Shown here piece by piece: positions 19,091 to 45,405 of a stretch of DNA of 64,000 bases. Each line of letters begins with the position of its first letter. Positions within the stretch are counted from its first letter, which is position 1. Under the pieces are notes generated by a model. The model did not search any database and had not been told where the DNA came from. It saw nothing but the letters and a program-made list of their open reading frames with translations. The translations under genes were made by a program, and so were the position numbers. This DNA is from Ostrinia nubilalis (taxonomy: Eukaryota; Arthropoda; Insecta; Lepidoptera; Crambidae). The stretch covers positions 2,987,001 through 3,051,000 of the forward strand of contig NC_087117.1 of assembly GCF_963855985.1 (NCBI RefSeq), in the 5' to 3' direction.

Positions 19091-19504
19091 TAAAGCGCGC
19101 CAAAGTTCAAAAGAAGAGGCCCGTGACGTCAATGAGTGCTTAAAAGTGCCGCACTTTGTGGCGTCGCGCGGAACTTCAATTAATTTTTGATTGAAAAGTT
19201 TGAAAATTAAAAATGTACGTGTCCAATATTTTTTGATATTAAAATAGACGGATTAAAAAAAACAATATATTGGTATGCTGTCTTACATTAGGATCAATTT
19301 TTTATAAAGGTATATTCACACTTATACGATGCGTATGAGTGCCTCTCAAATGTACTCCCCGCGAACGGACCGTAGCAATGTGAATAAATCAACAATGTTC
19401 CATTGGTTCCCACACTGCAGTAGTTTTGATGTATTTCTAAGCTGTTTTAAGTGTCGAATTACTTTACAAAAATATGAAATAAACTGTTGTTATATTATTA
19501 CTAT

Positions 19505-21229
19505 ATAAGGTGTTATTTTTTATACTGATCATACTTTACCAACGCATCTAATAAAATCATACAAATACAACCCAAGTGTTTTTAAAAAAAAATTCAGGCT
19601 AGTTTTCGAGTAAAACGACAAAGAATGTTTCGAAAAAAATAAAAAATAAATCATCCTTTGAGCGCGGTGAGTATTCGTTTACGCACTATCGTAGTAGCCG
19701 GCCGAGAGCAACGACCGCTGCCACGTGCCGCGCCGCGTGAGTCGGCCATATTGAAATTGATATCGCTGCCAGTCGCTCCGCGCCCACAGCCCGATCGGCA
19801 TGCGGGAGCGCAACAACATAAATTTTAATAATCGTCCCAGTCCGTCCAATGCGCCCAAACGTATTGCAGTGTATGTGCGAGTTATTACAATGCCGCGCTT
19901 GATCAATAACAAAACGCAGGTGAAATTATGTTTCGGGCACACTAACTGGCCGACGAGAAACATTGACGAGTCGAAAACCTTCACACCTTGCTTGTTTGGA
20001 GCCGCGCAGCGCTTCAGGGAGCGCAGCCGTATCCTGACTTGACGAGATCCCGTGTGCTTCGAGGACGAAGTTCTGGATTTCAATTTCAATCACCGGCACA
20101 GTGCTGGCGGTACCCAGATGCGAGCGCCGCAGACGGCGGCTTTTGCGTAAAAATACGGAATGCCTTATCAAGGAGTTGTTGCCAGAGGGCCACGACCGCG
20201 ACCGAGTTCTATCGATGGTTATTGCGGAAGTCTACCTAGGTACATACCTACAGTGTGATTTGGACAGATGAGTGCTTGTTTACGCGAAAGGGACTTTTTC
20301 CGTAAAAAAGTTAGTGCGCGAATTGTGAATACAACATCCGACGTGGTGTCTAGTGAACAGCAAGCAAGTGTGCAGCCCGAAAGCATTACCTCAATTCGAT
20401 CGTGGCTAGATTAGACAGTGCAAGACAGTGTTTACGTGAACATTCAACAAAGGCTTGACGTTCAAAATGTATTGTGATTAGTGTAATAATAACCTAGGAA
20501 CTTTAAATAACAACATTCAAAATAGGTAAATGTGTGAATAAGTAAAATCAATGAATCTAAAGTGTGATGGCAAATCATAATTTAGGAATTAAAACCAGGA
20601 AAATTGATCAGTGAGTTTTATTTACAACACCTATTCATATTCAATATTAGGGTGCATTTCCACTGAAGCGAAGCGAAGTAGTAATAGGTATGTACCTATC
20701 AATTTTTTATTACGTCTCTAAATAAATTGCGTAGGCATTACGAAACCGTAGATATTGAATTCCAATTTCTATCCTTTTTTAAATTTCTAGTTTAACGCGG
20801 ATGATTCGCCTCGGTTCGTTGGAAAAGTCCCCCGCTATTACACTAATGAAAATACACTTATTTACCTACTTATGTGGCTAGATTTTGTTTCTCCCAGCGC
20901 GTAGTACCTATTAACATGACGTAACATCGTACATACTCACGAGTGATAATTTTTGGTAACGTAGGTTTAGTGTAATCTAACCTTTATGTGTGTGAACGTT
21001 GAATGAACGCGCGGCCATTGTTCGTACTCGTATGAATGAAATGAGTAAAGAAAGAGAGAGAGGCAGTGAGTGAAGACAGGATGGTTGTAAAAATAATATC
21101 TTTTTTTTGTTAGGAAAAGTAAAAACAAAAACTAGCCTGAATTTTTTTTTAAAAACACTTGGGTTGTATTTGTATGATTTTATTAGATGCGTTGGTAAAG
21201 TATGATCAGTACAAAAAATAACACCTTAT
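19505..21229. mobile_element. 1.7-kb TIR element with GC-rich interior
   Basis: Inverted ends of about 115 bp begin ATAAGGTGTTATTTTTTATA and run through accaacgcatctaataaaat. The interior 19680-20260 is clearly GC-richer and has overlapping frames in several directions, none recognisable. The interior could be a captured host segment or an element promoter. The remaining interior (20260-21110) shows nothing I recognise. Confidence 0.65.
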
Positions 21230-21439
21230 ATTGGACGATATTTTTACGTCGAATAAAAATTATTATATTATGTGAAATATGTTTTAAAACACCTTACTGA
21301 TATGATATAAAAGTAAAAGGTATTGTTGAGGTTTTTTTCTCTTGTATATTTCATTCGTTCTTCGTTATTTTTCTAGTTGAACCATTCGTAGATGGTCTAA
21401 AATGTTCAATATCGTTTGATGGTATTTTTATAAGCTCTA

Positions 21440-21592
21440 CGCCTATATTCACAAACATTACTATGAGGTCTCACAGTGCGCGTGGACGCACAGGGTCACA
21501 CGAACCCATCACAGAGCTCTATCCAACGCTGTGCGTTCGATTTGCTGCTTCACTTAAGCAAGCGTCGTTTGTGAATACGGGCTTTAAACTCG
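21440..21592. mobile_element. MITE (CCGTATTCACAAACATTA family), copy 1
   Basis: Ends resemble cctatattcacaaacattac and, inverted, gcccgtattcacaaacg. Other copies lie at 30961-31106 and 59468-59614. All share caacgctgtgcgttcgattt. Confidence 0.75.
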
Positions 21593-22385
21593 TTTTGCTG
21601 ACTGTGGGGCAAGTACCAAATTGCCAAGGGTTACTACGCAACTACACTGGGCAGCATTAAATTCAAACTTTTGATTGGTAGAATTTCAATATTTATATAT
21701 TATTAAAATTTTACATTAAAATATTATTAAAAGCACTATTTCCTACAGAATATCTGATAATATAATAAAATCTTTGTTCGACGTTGAAATAAAAGCCGTT
21801 TTTATTCTGTATACGTTGACAATTTAGTATTTTTCATTAAAAGAGAAGCATGCGCGCGAATATACGTTTTTAATAAGGAAAAAATATTGAGCAACGTTGC
21901 CAGACCACTTGCAACTTAGCACAAGTCCCTGATAGTTTATTAGGAACTTATTTGTCAGATAACCTAAAACTGTCTTTTTGTTTTTAAAAATATCCGGTAG
22001 ATGCATAACTGCTACCTAATACTGCTAATAATGGGGGGACAATGAAACTTACTTGGTTTCAATTTCCACCCCTGAAAGCAACTCAGGATTCGAATGGTCA
22101 GTAACAAAATGTGGACTGGATTTCCACGCGATGCAATGATGAAATATAAATCGATAATTTTACATTTTGTTCACTTTATTGATGTCCTTCAGGAGTATAA
22201 AACCATGGGACCCAGCTACACTGGGCCGTAGTATCACAAAATTAGGATACCTAAAAGAACAAAAGATCTATTTACTATGACAAAATGCTATTGCACTCTA
22301 AAATCTAGTACATCTAGATGGCAAAATTAAATGAATTAGTACTAATAAATAACTTTCATTATCTTAAAAGAAGCCTCCTCTCTTA
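21593..22385. other. Intergenic sequence without recognisable feature
   Basis: AT-rich. No conserved coding frame or transposon ends identified. Confidence 0.45.
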
Positions 22386-22742
22386 AGCCGTGTCTCCAGC
22401 GTGTGTTTTGCCTTACACAATCAACATCAACATTCAACAAAAATGTCTACGAAAAACATTGTTTCACTACACATTTTTGTTTGCATCAACAATGTTTTTG
22501 CTTTCCATGCCCGGTGGAAAACACGTATACACGGCCAGAGCGTTATCTATCCATTTCCGTTTTTGCTGTCGCTCTCATCAAATGGTGATTCTTTGCGATA
22601 GAACGAGACATGACCGGCAATGGGCAGTTAACACTGTTGCCGATATTACGTAATGAAACAAAGTTTTGTGTAGACAATTTTGTTGAATGTTGACATGTTT
22701 TTGTTGAATGTGTAGGGCAAAAACCACGCTGGAGACTCGGCT
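22386..22742. mobile_element. MITE with AGCCGTGTCTCCAGCGTG ends
   Basis: The left end agccgtgtctccagcgtgtg and the right end (inverted) agccgagtctccagcgtggt both continue into ttttgcc and cattcaac. Short overlapping frames inside are shadows of the inverted repeat. Confidence 0.72.
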
Positions 22743-22816
22743 TTACATAGATGTTTCATTTGCAGCGCCCAACAGGGTCCATAGACCCGTATCTTACTGT
22801 GAAGCTTCAACCAAAC

Positions 22817-23006
22817 CAGGGGTCTCCAAACTTTGAACCCTGGGGCCATAATTTTTTTTTTTGTATGTATGTTGCATAACTGCATAACGTTTTTTATTTT
22901 TCTGCCCTCCTATGCAAACATAGGCTAAGTTTTAAGCTGTCGCGGGCCGAATTAAGGGCAGTAGTGGGCCGGATATGACCCGCGGGCCGTAGTTTGGAGA
23001 CCCCTG
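22817..23006. mobile_element. hAT-type MITE with perfect 8-bp duplication
   Basis: Ends CAGGGGTCTCCAAACTT and its inverse. AACCAAAC flanks both sides exactly (22809-22816 and 23007-23014). CAGGGG-type ends plus an 8-bp duplication define hAT. It contains cgcgggcc motifs near both ends. Confidence 0.9.
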
Positions 23007-23049
23007 AACCAAACCAACGCGTGCACGATGGTGAAAGGATCAGGCGGTG

Positions 23050-23218
23050 TAGTGTGAGTTTACATCAAACGCATTCGAAATCGACTACGTAAAAAAAGAG
23101 ACATTAAATGTATGACGGATTGTACAGCGCCCCTGACGGAAACTTTCAGGAACTAAAATCTTCATATATTTTTTTAACGCAGTCGATTTCGAATTCGTTT
23201 GATGTAAACTCACACTAC
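23050..23218. mobile_element. MITE (GTGTGAGTTTACATCAAACG family), copy 2
   Basis: Ends tagtgtgagtttacatcaaa and its inverse. The internal arms attcgaaatcgactacg are inverted near 23180. Shares tgtatgacggattgtacagc with copy 1. Confidence 0.78.
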
Positions 23219-23282
23219 GCCCCCAGATGTCGTGTATGAATTTGTAGCGATGAGTTCACATCAACGCGTCCTGTCATTAACC

Positions 23283-23455
23283 AGAGCCCCGATTACGGTA
23301 ACTTTTAACGTCTACAATCCAGACGCGCTTCATCGATTCTGCGATACGATTGGTCAAAACAGCTGACGTACGCTGTTGAACGACCAATCGTATCGCAGAA
23401 TCGAGAAGCGTGTCTGGATTGGAAACGTTAAAAGTTACCGTAATCGGGGCTCAGA
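23283..23455. mobile_element. Palindromic MITE with GAGCCCCGATTACGGTAACT ends
   Basis: Nearly the entire 173 bp folds on itself: gagccccgattacggtaact, acgcgcttc and cgattctgcgatacgattgg are each repeated inverted. Confidence 0.78.
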
Positions 23456-23563
23456 TCGCCGACGCGATCTGCACGCGTTGGTTTTTCCGAAGCTTAACAT
23501 CAACCTATGTACTGCTGGAAGCAATAAATAGTATTCCCGTGCTCGTCAGAATTCGATTTGTTA

Positions 23564-25497
23564 TGTGCATGTGGATTGAGTGATCCTTGCTTCAATCTTA
23601 ACAAAAATCGAGGAAGTTTTACTTAAAATATGTTAAAACATTGCGATGAAGTTTAAAAATTTGTTAAACCTAAGATAAAAATGTTATGGTCAATAAATAG
23701 GAGCACTCATACCGCACGCTTTAAGAAAACGTCAAAATGTTTATTTCAGAAAATAAAGCCTTTCCACTTCTTTTTATAGTATTGAAAAATTGTTAAGAAT
23801 ATGTTAAAACTATTAACAAATTCCGAAATCCCTTGCACGTCCCGTTCCAAAGTTATGACGATTATTTAGGATCACTCACACCGCACACGGGCCGTATGAG
23901 TGCTCTTCAAAATCATGACTATTTATTAATAAATACGTTTTATTTCTGTTGGGAAATGTGTGCAAACTGACGAGTGAATTTGTTAAAGAATAAGTGTGAC
24001 AAAACTTAAAAGCTGAAGGAAGAAATTAACCTTTATTCTTTCCTCCAATATGCCGTGTGAGTGATCCTTACTTTTACCTCTATCTGCTCATTTGTAGTTC
24101 GTAGGCAGACTGAGTTAGTATCTAAAATTGTTAATCGTTTTTAACAATTACTTGGCATATATTTGGCTTTTATTAAGGCCATAATTTAAGAAATATCAGG
24201 CTTTGATGATTCCTAAAGGAAAATGTTGATTAGGGTACATATGATTTTTTATTTTGTGAGACTGTTTCGATTCATCAGAAGTTTTCCTAAGGACGATATA
24301 ACCCAGAATAACATGTAGGCTATAGGTAATTTATGACGACATATAACAAACAAAATTTCACGCGGGTTTTGATACGTCGCGAGTTGCGGCCTATTTACCC
24401 CTATGAAAGCACGTGTTTTCGGATTTTTGCTTTCACACGTTGATCCATACACATCTCCGCTTCTTTTGACACTTTACCTGGGATTCTACACCTTCAGAAG
24501 CAGCACAAATCGTTGCACTATTGCAAGAAGGGCTCAGCCAGCGGGCTGTCGCACGTCAGCTCCACATTTAAGCCAGTCTTGGGCTCTTGGGTTTCGAAAG
24601 TTTTAAGACGCTTTCGGGAGACTGGTGGCTTTATCCCGAGACCAAGTACTGAACAGCGTCGGTGCACATCGCAGAGGAATGACCGTTTTTTCATGTCAAC
24701 CTCTCTATGAAATCGTCATTTGACTGGTATCGACGTCCAGCAAGAGCTTTCAATTGGCTCGTACACGTCCTCAGGAAAACTTCTGATGAATCGAAACAGT
24801 CTCACAAAATAAAAAATCATATGTACCCTAATCAACATTTTCCTTTAGGAATCATCTAAGCCTGATATTTCTTAAATTATGGCCTTAATAAAAGCAAAAT
24901 ATATGGCAAGTAATTGTTAAAAACGATTAACAATTTTAGATACTAACTCAGTCTGCCTACGAACTACATAGGAGCAGATAGAGGTAAAAGTAAGGATCAC
25001 TCACACGGCATATTGGAGGAAAGAATAAAGGTTAATTTCTTACTTCAGCTTTTAAGTTTTGTCACACTTATTCTTTAACAAATTCGCTCGTCAGTTTGCA
25101 CACATTTCCCAATAGAAATAAAACGTATTTATTAATAAATAGTCATCATTTTGAAGAGCACTCATACGGCCCGTGTGCGGTGTGAGTGATCCTAAATAAT
25201 CGTCATAACTTTGGAACGGGACGTGCAAGGGATTTCTGAATTTGTTAATAGTTTTAACATATTCTTAACAATTTTTCAATACTATAAAAAGAAGTGGAAA
25301 GGCTTTATTTTCTGAAATAAACATTTTGACGTTTTCTTAAAGCGTGCGGTGTGAGTGCTCCTATTTATTGGCCATAACATTTTTATCTTAGGTTTAACAA
25401 ATTTTTAAACTTCATCACAATGTTTTAACATATTTTAAGTAAAACTTCCTCGATTTTGGTTAAGATTGAAGCAAGGATCACTCAATCCACATGCACA
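23564..25497. mobile_element. Tc1-like element with TIRs of about 730 bp
   Basis: Inverted arms 23564-24297 and 24765-25497 begin tgtgcatgtggattgagtga and stay closely similar, including subterminal gcggtgtgagtgctcc and gatcactcacac motifs. The central 470 bp hold a broken Tc1 transposase N-terminal part. Arms this long exceed those usual for Tc1. The left flank has TA, the right flank does not. Confidence 0.82.
24495..24790 (+). pseudogene. Tc1-like transposase fragment
   Basis: One frame reads AAQIVALLQEGLSQRAVARQ LHI and stops. After a frameshift, SWVSKVLRRFRETGGFIPRP follows, then RNDRFFMSTSL, a stop, and RHLTGIDVQQELS. These match the two helix-turn-helix motifs and linker of Tc1 transposases. 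The DDE catalytic domain is absent, so it is dead. Confidence 0.78.
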
Positions 25498-26153
25498 TGA
25501 TTTGTTTCTACAGTCGTAGCCGTACCGTCGCGTCGCAGTTGCGCGTTTGTATATAGATAAATAAATTGTGATTTGTACAAAGCGGACGTGTTGTTTTATT
25601 TCTAACGCCTTTTATGTCCATTGACAGTGTTAATTTTATCAAAATCTGTCTAGTATTTTTTGCAACATTCATATTTTTAATTGCATTTAGCTTTCGCGTT
25701 CAAGCATCGTGCATGCACTGTCAGATTCCATCAATACAATATTTTATTTGATACAAAATGTCCATACATGATGCGGGCAGCGTTCACTTTGGCCTGACCG
25801 CAGACCGCAGAACATCAGTGTAGCAAATCCTTCATATAAAAAAGTAAAAGTAGATAGGTCCAGCGGGGCAGTGGGAGGGATGTTTTTTGTTTTCCTGTCA
25901 AAATATACAGAGTTCAGGTATTTGAACCTCTTGGTGCTTAAGTAAGAGGGAGAACCCTACTCCGTTATCTGCTGTGTAGTGTTAAAAGCATTCTCCACCA
26001 GTCGACCTTTGGTCATGCAGATGAGATAGACCGTGATTGGAGTGTTAGTTTCTCGATTAGGTTTTAGATCTGTGGCATAGCATAGCCCTTTCCTCATTAG
26101 GTACTTCAAATAAAACGTCCAAGTAAAGCACCATCTCGTTTATTGCGTCACGT
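25498..26153. other. Intergenic sequence
   Basis: Contains aaataaattgtgatttgtac near 25558, which could serve as a polyadenylation signal on the plus strand, but nothing ties it to XPO7. No coding exon seen. Confidence 0.35.
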
Positions 26154-26209
26154 TCACACGCTCTTGGCGAGCTCCTGGGCTTTCGCCACCACGTCCTCGA
26201 AGAACGCAC
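26154..26209 (-). pseudogene. Duplicate terminal exon copy A (internally deleted)
   Basis: Reads [15 protein letters not shown] then TGA. The segment between the GCGTTCT and GAGGACG parts is deleted and no acceptor precedes it, so this copy looks dead. A tttatt (AATAAA on the minus strand) is still present at 26140-26145. Confidence 0.65.
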
Positions 26210-26267
26210 TTAAAAAATAAATTAAGGTAGGTTTTTTGAATGGTTGGCTGTAGGCTGGATGGATGTA

Positions 26268-26440
26268 GGCTGAGCACCACCTTAACTTTGACGTTATCCG
26301 GATGTGCATGTGAAGATTGAGTGATCCTTGCTCTTCATCATCATAACAAAACCTTAACAACCTTAACTTTAACGTTATCCGGTGCTTTGTATAGATTTTG
26401 CCAGATTTTTTTGACGTTTAAAGTACGATGGTGCACGAAG
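26268..26440. mobile_element. TTGCACCATCTTA-type MITE, copy 1 (interrupted)
   Basis: Contains ccttaactttgacgttatcc twice, split by about 60 bp that include gatgtgcatgtg and gattgagtgatccttgc, matching the ends of the Tc1-like element at 23564. Confidence 0.55.
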
Positions 26441-26606
26441 TTAAGTTTTCGATGCTATAATTTTCCGAAAGTTAGGTTTTAGAATATTAGATTGTCCAAA
26501 GTTTTCCTATCTGTGAATACCTACATCCTACCTACGCCCTCAACTAAAATAAGTAGTTCAAATAAAACGCTCAAATAAAAGCACCATCTCGTTTATTGCG
26601 CCATGT

Positions 26607-26690
26607 TCACACGCTCTTGGCGAGCTCCTGGGCTTTCGCCACCACGTCCTCGATGGTGCCCACCATGTAGAACGCCGCCTCTGCCACGTG
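26607..26690 (-). CDS. Duplicate terminal exon copy B of ATP synthase beta paralogue
   Basis: Encodes the same 27 residues as copy C, with the same acceptor-like cttagcag and AATAAA, 555 bp further downstream. The open frame after a duplication suggests either youth or constraint. Confidence 0.55.
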   Translation of the reverse strand, partial: HVAEAAFYMVGTIEDVVAKAQELAKSV

Positions 26691-26757
26691 CTGCTAAGAT
26701 TTTGGTAGGTTTTCGAGAAGTTAAGTTTATCGAGAGGAAAGTTTTCGAAAGTAGCTT

Positions 26758-26872
26758 TTAGGCTGAGTTGCACCACCTTAACTTTGACGTTATCCGGTGC
26801 TTTGTATAGATTTTGACAGATTTTTGACGTTTGTCAAAGTTAAAGTAAGATGATGGTGCAACCCAGCCTTAG
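26758..26872. mobile_element. TTGCACCATCTTA-type MITE, copy 2
   Basis: Starts ttaggctgagttgcaccacc and ends with the inverse (ggtgcaacccagccttag). It contains cggtgctttgtatagatttt. Confidence 0.72.
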
Positions 26873-27161
26873 TTTTCGTAAACGTTAAAGGCTTTTGAAA
26901 AGTAAAAAAATAAATTAAGGTAGGTTTTCTGAATGTAGGTATTTTGTTTATGTTTGTTTTTTCCTCCGTTAGGTTATCGATGCTATAATTTTCCAAAAGT
27001 TAGGTTTTAGAATATTAGATTGTCCAAAGTTTTCCTATCTTGGATAATAATATAGTTACAGCCTACCTACGCCCTCAACTAAATAAATAAAATCAATAAT
27101 AAGGTAAGTAGTTCAAATAAAACGCTCAAATAAAAGCACCATCTCGTTTATTGCGCCATGT

Positions 27162-27245
27162 TCACACGCTCTTGGCGAGCTCCTGCGCCTTCGCCACCAC
27201 GTCCTCGATGGTGCCCACCATGTAGAACGCCGCCTCTGCCACGTG
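27162..27245 (-). CDS. Duplicate terminal exon copy C of ATP synthase beta paralogue
   Basis: [20 protein letters not shown] then QELAKSV and TGA, preceded by an acceptor-like cttagcag and followed by its own AATAAA. It is phase 0, so splicing from exon 14 would be in frame. It lacks the ILGGELD part. It may be an alternative last exon or a pseudo-exon. Confidence 0.55.
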   Translation of the reverse strand, partial: HVAEAAFYMVGTIEDVVAKAQELAKSV

Positions 27246-27330
27246 CTGCTAAGATTTTGGTAGGTTTTCGAGAAGTAAGTTTATCTAGAGGAAAGTTTCG
27301 AAAGTTTAGCTTTTGTAAGTTTTAGCAGTT

Positions 27331-27431
27331 TTAGGCTGAGTTGCACCACCTTAACTTTGACGTTAGTCGGTGCTTTGTATAGATTTTTGACGTTTGTCAA
27401 AGTTAAAGTAAGATGGTGCAACCCATCCTTA
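27331..27431. mobile_element. TTGCACCATCTTA-type MITE, copy 3
   Basis: Same ends as copy 2, with a small central deletion. It was carried along by the tandem duplication of the ATP synthase last exon. Confidence 0.72.
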
Positions 27432-27651
27432 GTTTTCGTAAACGTTAAAGGCTTTTGAAAAGTAAAAAAATAAATTATGGCAGGTTATGTATTTTGTTTA
27501 TGTTTGGTTTTTCGAGAAAGTTAGGTTTTCGATCCTATAGTTTTCCGAAAGTGAGGTTTTAGAATATTTAGATTGTCCAAAGTTTTCCTATCTGTGAATA
27601 CCTACATCCTACCTACGCCCTCAACTAAATAAATAAAATCAATAATAAGTA

Positions 27652-27815
27652 TAGTCTGGTCCGTGAGCACGTAGAATTTTGTTGCTATCGCGCTCGCACA
27701 CTCACTGCGGGTGCCAGTCGCACAGTCGCGACAGCAATATAATTACGCGCGAGCGATAAGGATGGGTAGCTAGGGGTCATTGGACAAAATTCTACGTGCT
27801 CACGGACCGGGCTTT
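27652..27815. mobile_element. Palindromic MITE (TGGTCCGTGAGCACG family), copy 3
   Basis: Ends tagtctggtccgtgagcacg and inverse. It lost part of its left inner arm compared with copies 1 and 2. It is absent from the corresponding place in the neighbouring duplication unit. Confidence 0.78.
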
Positions 27816-27866
27816 AGTTCAAATAAAACGCTCAAGTAAAGCACCATCTCGTTTATTGCGCCATGT

Positions 27867-43422
<15,556 letters not shown>

Positions 43423-43442
43423 TTTGCTAAAATATAAAAACA

Positions 43443-44060
43443 TTAATATTTCTTGTCAAATTTCATTGCGAGGTTTAATATTTCCGATGACATGATGGTG
43501 CTGTCAAACGGAATTTTATTTTTGAAATGTTCTTTTTCTTTGTTATTGACAACTTTATAGTTTAGCAAAGAGGTCTCAATCAAATCATTCAGTATTTAGG
43601 CGTTTCTTTCCTTTCCTTTTCCACCACAAATGGTCAGCTCGAGCAGTTACTTGGCCAGGTGTAAACATAAACATAACGAACCGCTCCTTGCAGTCAGTCA
43701 ATTGAAATTTCACCGTGCTACCAATAGGAACTCCTAAATGAAACGGCGGCATCGCATCGAATTTGGGTTCGTTAGATTTGTCTTTTCGAGCACTTTAGTA
43801 CTAGATGATGTCCAGGGTCCTATTGATGGAGTCAGGAGCTGGCCATAGGAATTCCAAAACGAAACGGTGGAAACTTATCGAGTTTGGGTTTGCTGGATTT
43901 GTCTTTTCGAGCACTTTGGTGCTAAATTGTATTGTAATTGAACCAAGGCTCTGAGATTGAGATTTATAGTACTACTAAAAAGTGTAAAATAAAATTATAG
44001 TAATTAAAAAACTTTTATTTTGAAATTCAGTTGTACCTACTAAAACGAAAAAAATTATTG
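43443..44060. other. Upstream region of ATP synthase beta paralogue
   Basis: Must contain the promoter if exon 1 is right, but I see no convincing TATA or initiator. A segment of about 45 bp (gaatttgggttcgttagatt, cttttcgagcactttagt) is repeated with changes at about 43755 and 43880. Confidence 0.4.
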
Positions 44061-44066
44061 TGCTTA

Positions 44067-44166
44067 TGCAAGGTTCAAATAATTTCGAAAGCTTGTAGCG
44101 CAAACATAAAAGAGGAATAAATTCCATGCGCGATACAAGCTGTCGAAATTATTTGAACCTTGCATA
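44067..44166. repeat. 100-bp inverted repeat
   Basis: tatgcaaggttcaaataatt with tcgaaagcttgta and its inverse flank a 40-bp centre. Probably a MITE. Confidence 0.7.
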
Positions 44167-44359
44167 TAGTTCCAAAATACTGGACTGTCCTGTCGATGAC
44201 ATTGACAGTGGGGCGCCACCGTCAATACCGGATCGCTGGTTCAGATTTTTGCCATGTTGGAAACCATCTAGTTGAACGATGGTAGCGCCCCCCTGTCATT
44301 GAGTTTGGTGGGACAGTTCAGCGTGGGTCATCTATACAATTATTTTTTTCGTTTTATTA

Positions 44360-44495
44360 TCATTGTTAACGGATTAACGATTAACGTTAACTTGCGTTAA
44401 ATCTTGCGAAATGGAACGTTTTAACTTTTAACGAAGTTAATTTTTTTATTAACGGTTTAACGATTAACGAAGTTAACTATTCGATTAACGGTGCC
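44360..44495. repeat. GATTAACG/GTTAAC-rich degenerate repeat
   Basis: More than ten copies of ttaacg/cgttaa in both orientations within 135 bp, able to pair with one another. Confidence 0.65.
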
Positions 44496-44799
44496 CAGCT
44501 ATGCTTATTATAACGAACATTCAGGGACAAAATGTAGCTGTAAGCTATCATCAGGCCGATCATTAACTGAACATAGGCATAGAATACACCAATAGAATTC
44601 GTAGTTTCAGTAACGTCGATCGCAAAAGTCGCTTTATTTTTACCAGGCTACGTGAAATAAAGAAGGTTAAAGTTGTCTCTGATCCATAAGTTAAGTTGGC
44701 AGCTGGGCTAAGGACCTACTTATTTAAGTAATAATCTTCAGAACCCACTATCCTATCCTCCTAATCCTACTAATTTTATACGTTAACTTGACGGCGCAC

Positions 44800-44945
44800 T
44801 GTAGGTAGCAGACGAGGCGAAGAAAGCCGGCAAGACTTGGAGCGAGATCAAACGCGAAGCTCAAGACCGAACGCGACGAAGGACTGTTGTGGACGCCCTC
44901 TGCCCCATCTAGGGGACATAGGACATAAGTCAAGTAAGTCAAGTC
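44800..44945 (+). repeat. LINE 3' coding-end fragment, second copy
   Basis: Same as 32140-32290. Encodes AGKTWSEIKREAQDRTRR and TVVDALCPI before the stop, then aggggacataggacataag. Confidence 0.65.
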
Positions 44946-45267
44946 ACTAACTTTATAAATGCGAATATTTGTTACTCTTTCACGCAATAAAAGGTTAGGT
45001 ATTTAGTCTCCACTGTCAGAGCACGACCCTCTCATTAAAAAGCCAGGTGGCCACTCTGATTGTCGGATCAAAACCCACAAAACGTTCTGTGCCTACCTGT
45101 ACTGAGCACTATTATGGCGTGGTATTAAGTGGGCCCGTAATGACGTGTCGCTTTATGTAAATGTGAGCGAAGGGTTAGCTGGAGCCACCCGCCGGTTCAC
45201 ATGCCGCCACTGTGAGGGTTAACGTGACTACTTTAGTTTTGTCACTAGCGCCGTCTATATTCTATTA

Positions 45268-45405
45268 AGGGTGGATTCGACCAAACAAGAGTAAATATTA
45301 ATCTCAGAATAAATCGTCAGTTTTGACATTATTTGATTATTTCCCATACTGAAACTGTCAATGTATCAGTTATTCTCGGATAAAAGTTTGGTCGAATCGG
45401 GCCTA
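45268..45405. mobile_element. MITE with GGTGGATTCGACCAAAC ends
   Basis: Inverted ends aagggtggattcgaccaaac and aggcccgattcgaccaaac enclose about 100 AT-rich bases. Confidence 0.65.

Larger units (their letters stand above)
26100..27866. repeat. Tandem segmental duplication, period about 0.55 kb
   Basis: Stop codons of copies A, B, C and D lie at 26154, 26607, 27162 and 27867. Each unit also carries the TTGCACCACCTTAACTTTG MITE and the strings gttaggttttagaatatta and ctacctacgccctcaacta. The C-D unit is longer because a 164-bp MITE (27652-27815) entered it. Confidence 0.85.

Noticed and set aside
19679..20171. A host gene encoded in the GC-rich frames
   Set aside because: Overlapping frames in both directions, no recognisable domain, no splice structure, and located between transposon inverted repeats.
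22390..22653. Overlapping plus-strand frames of 60-87 codons
   Set aside because: They are shadows of the inverted arms of the MITE at 22386-22742.
25555..25580. XPO7 polyadenylation site at the aaataaattgtg
   Set aside because: It is more than 10 kb past the stop codon, with many transposons between, and nothing links it to the gene.
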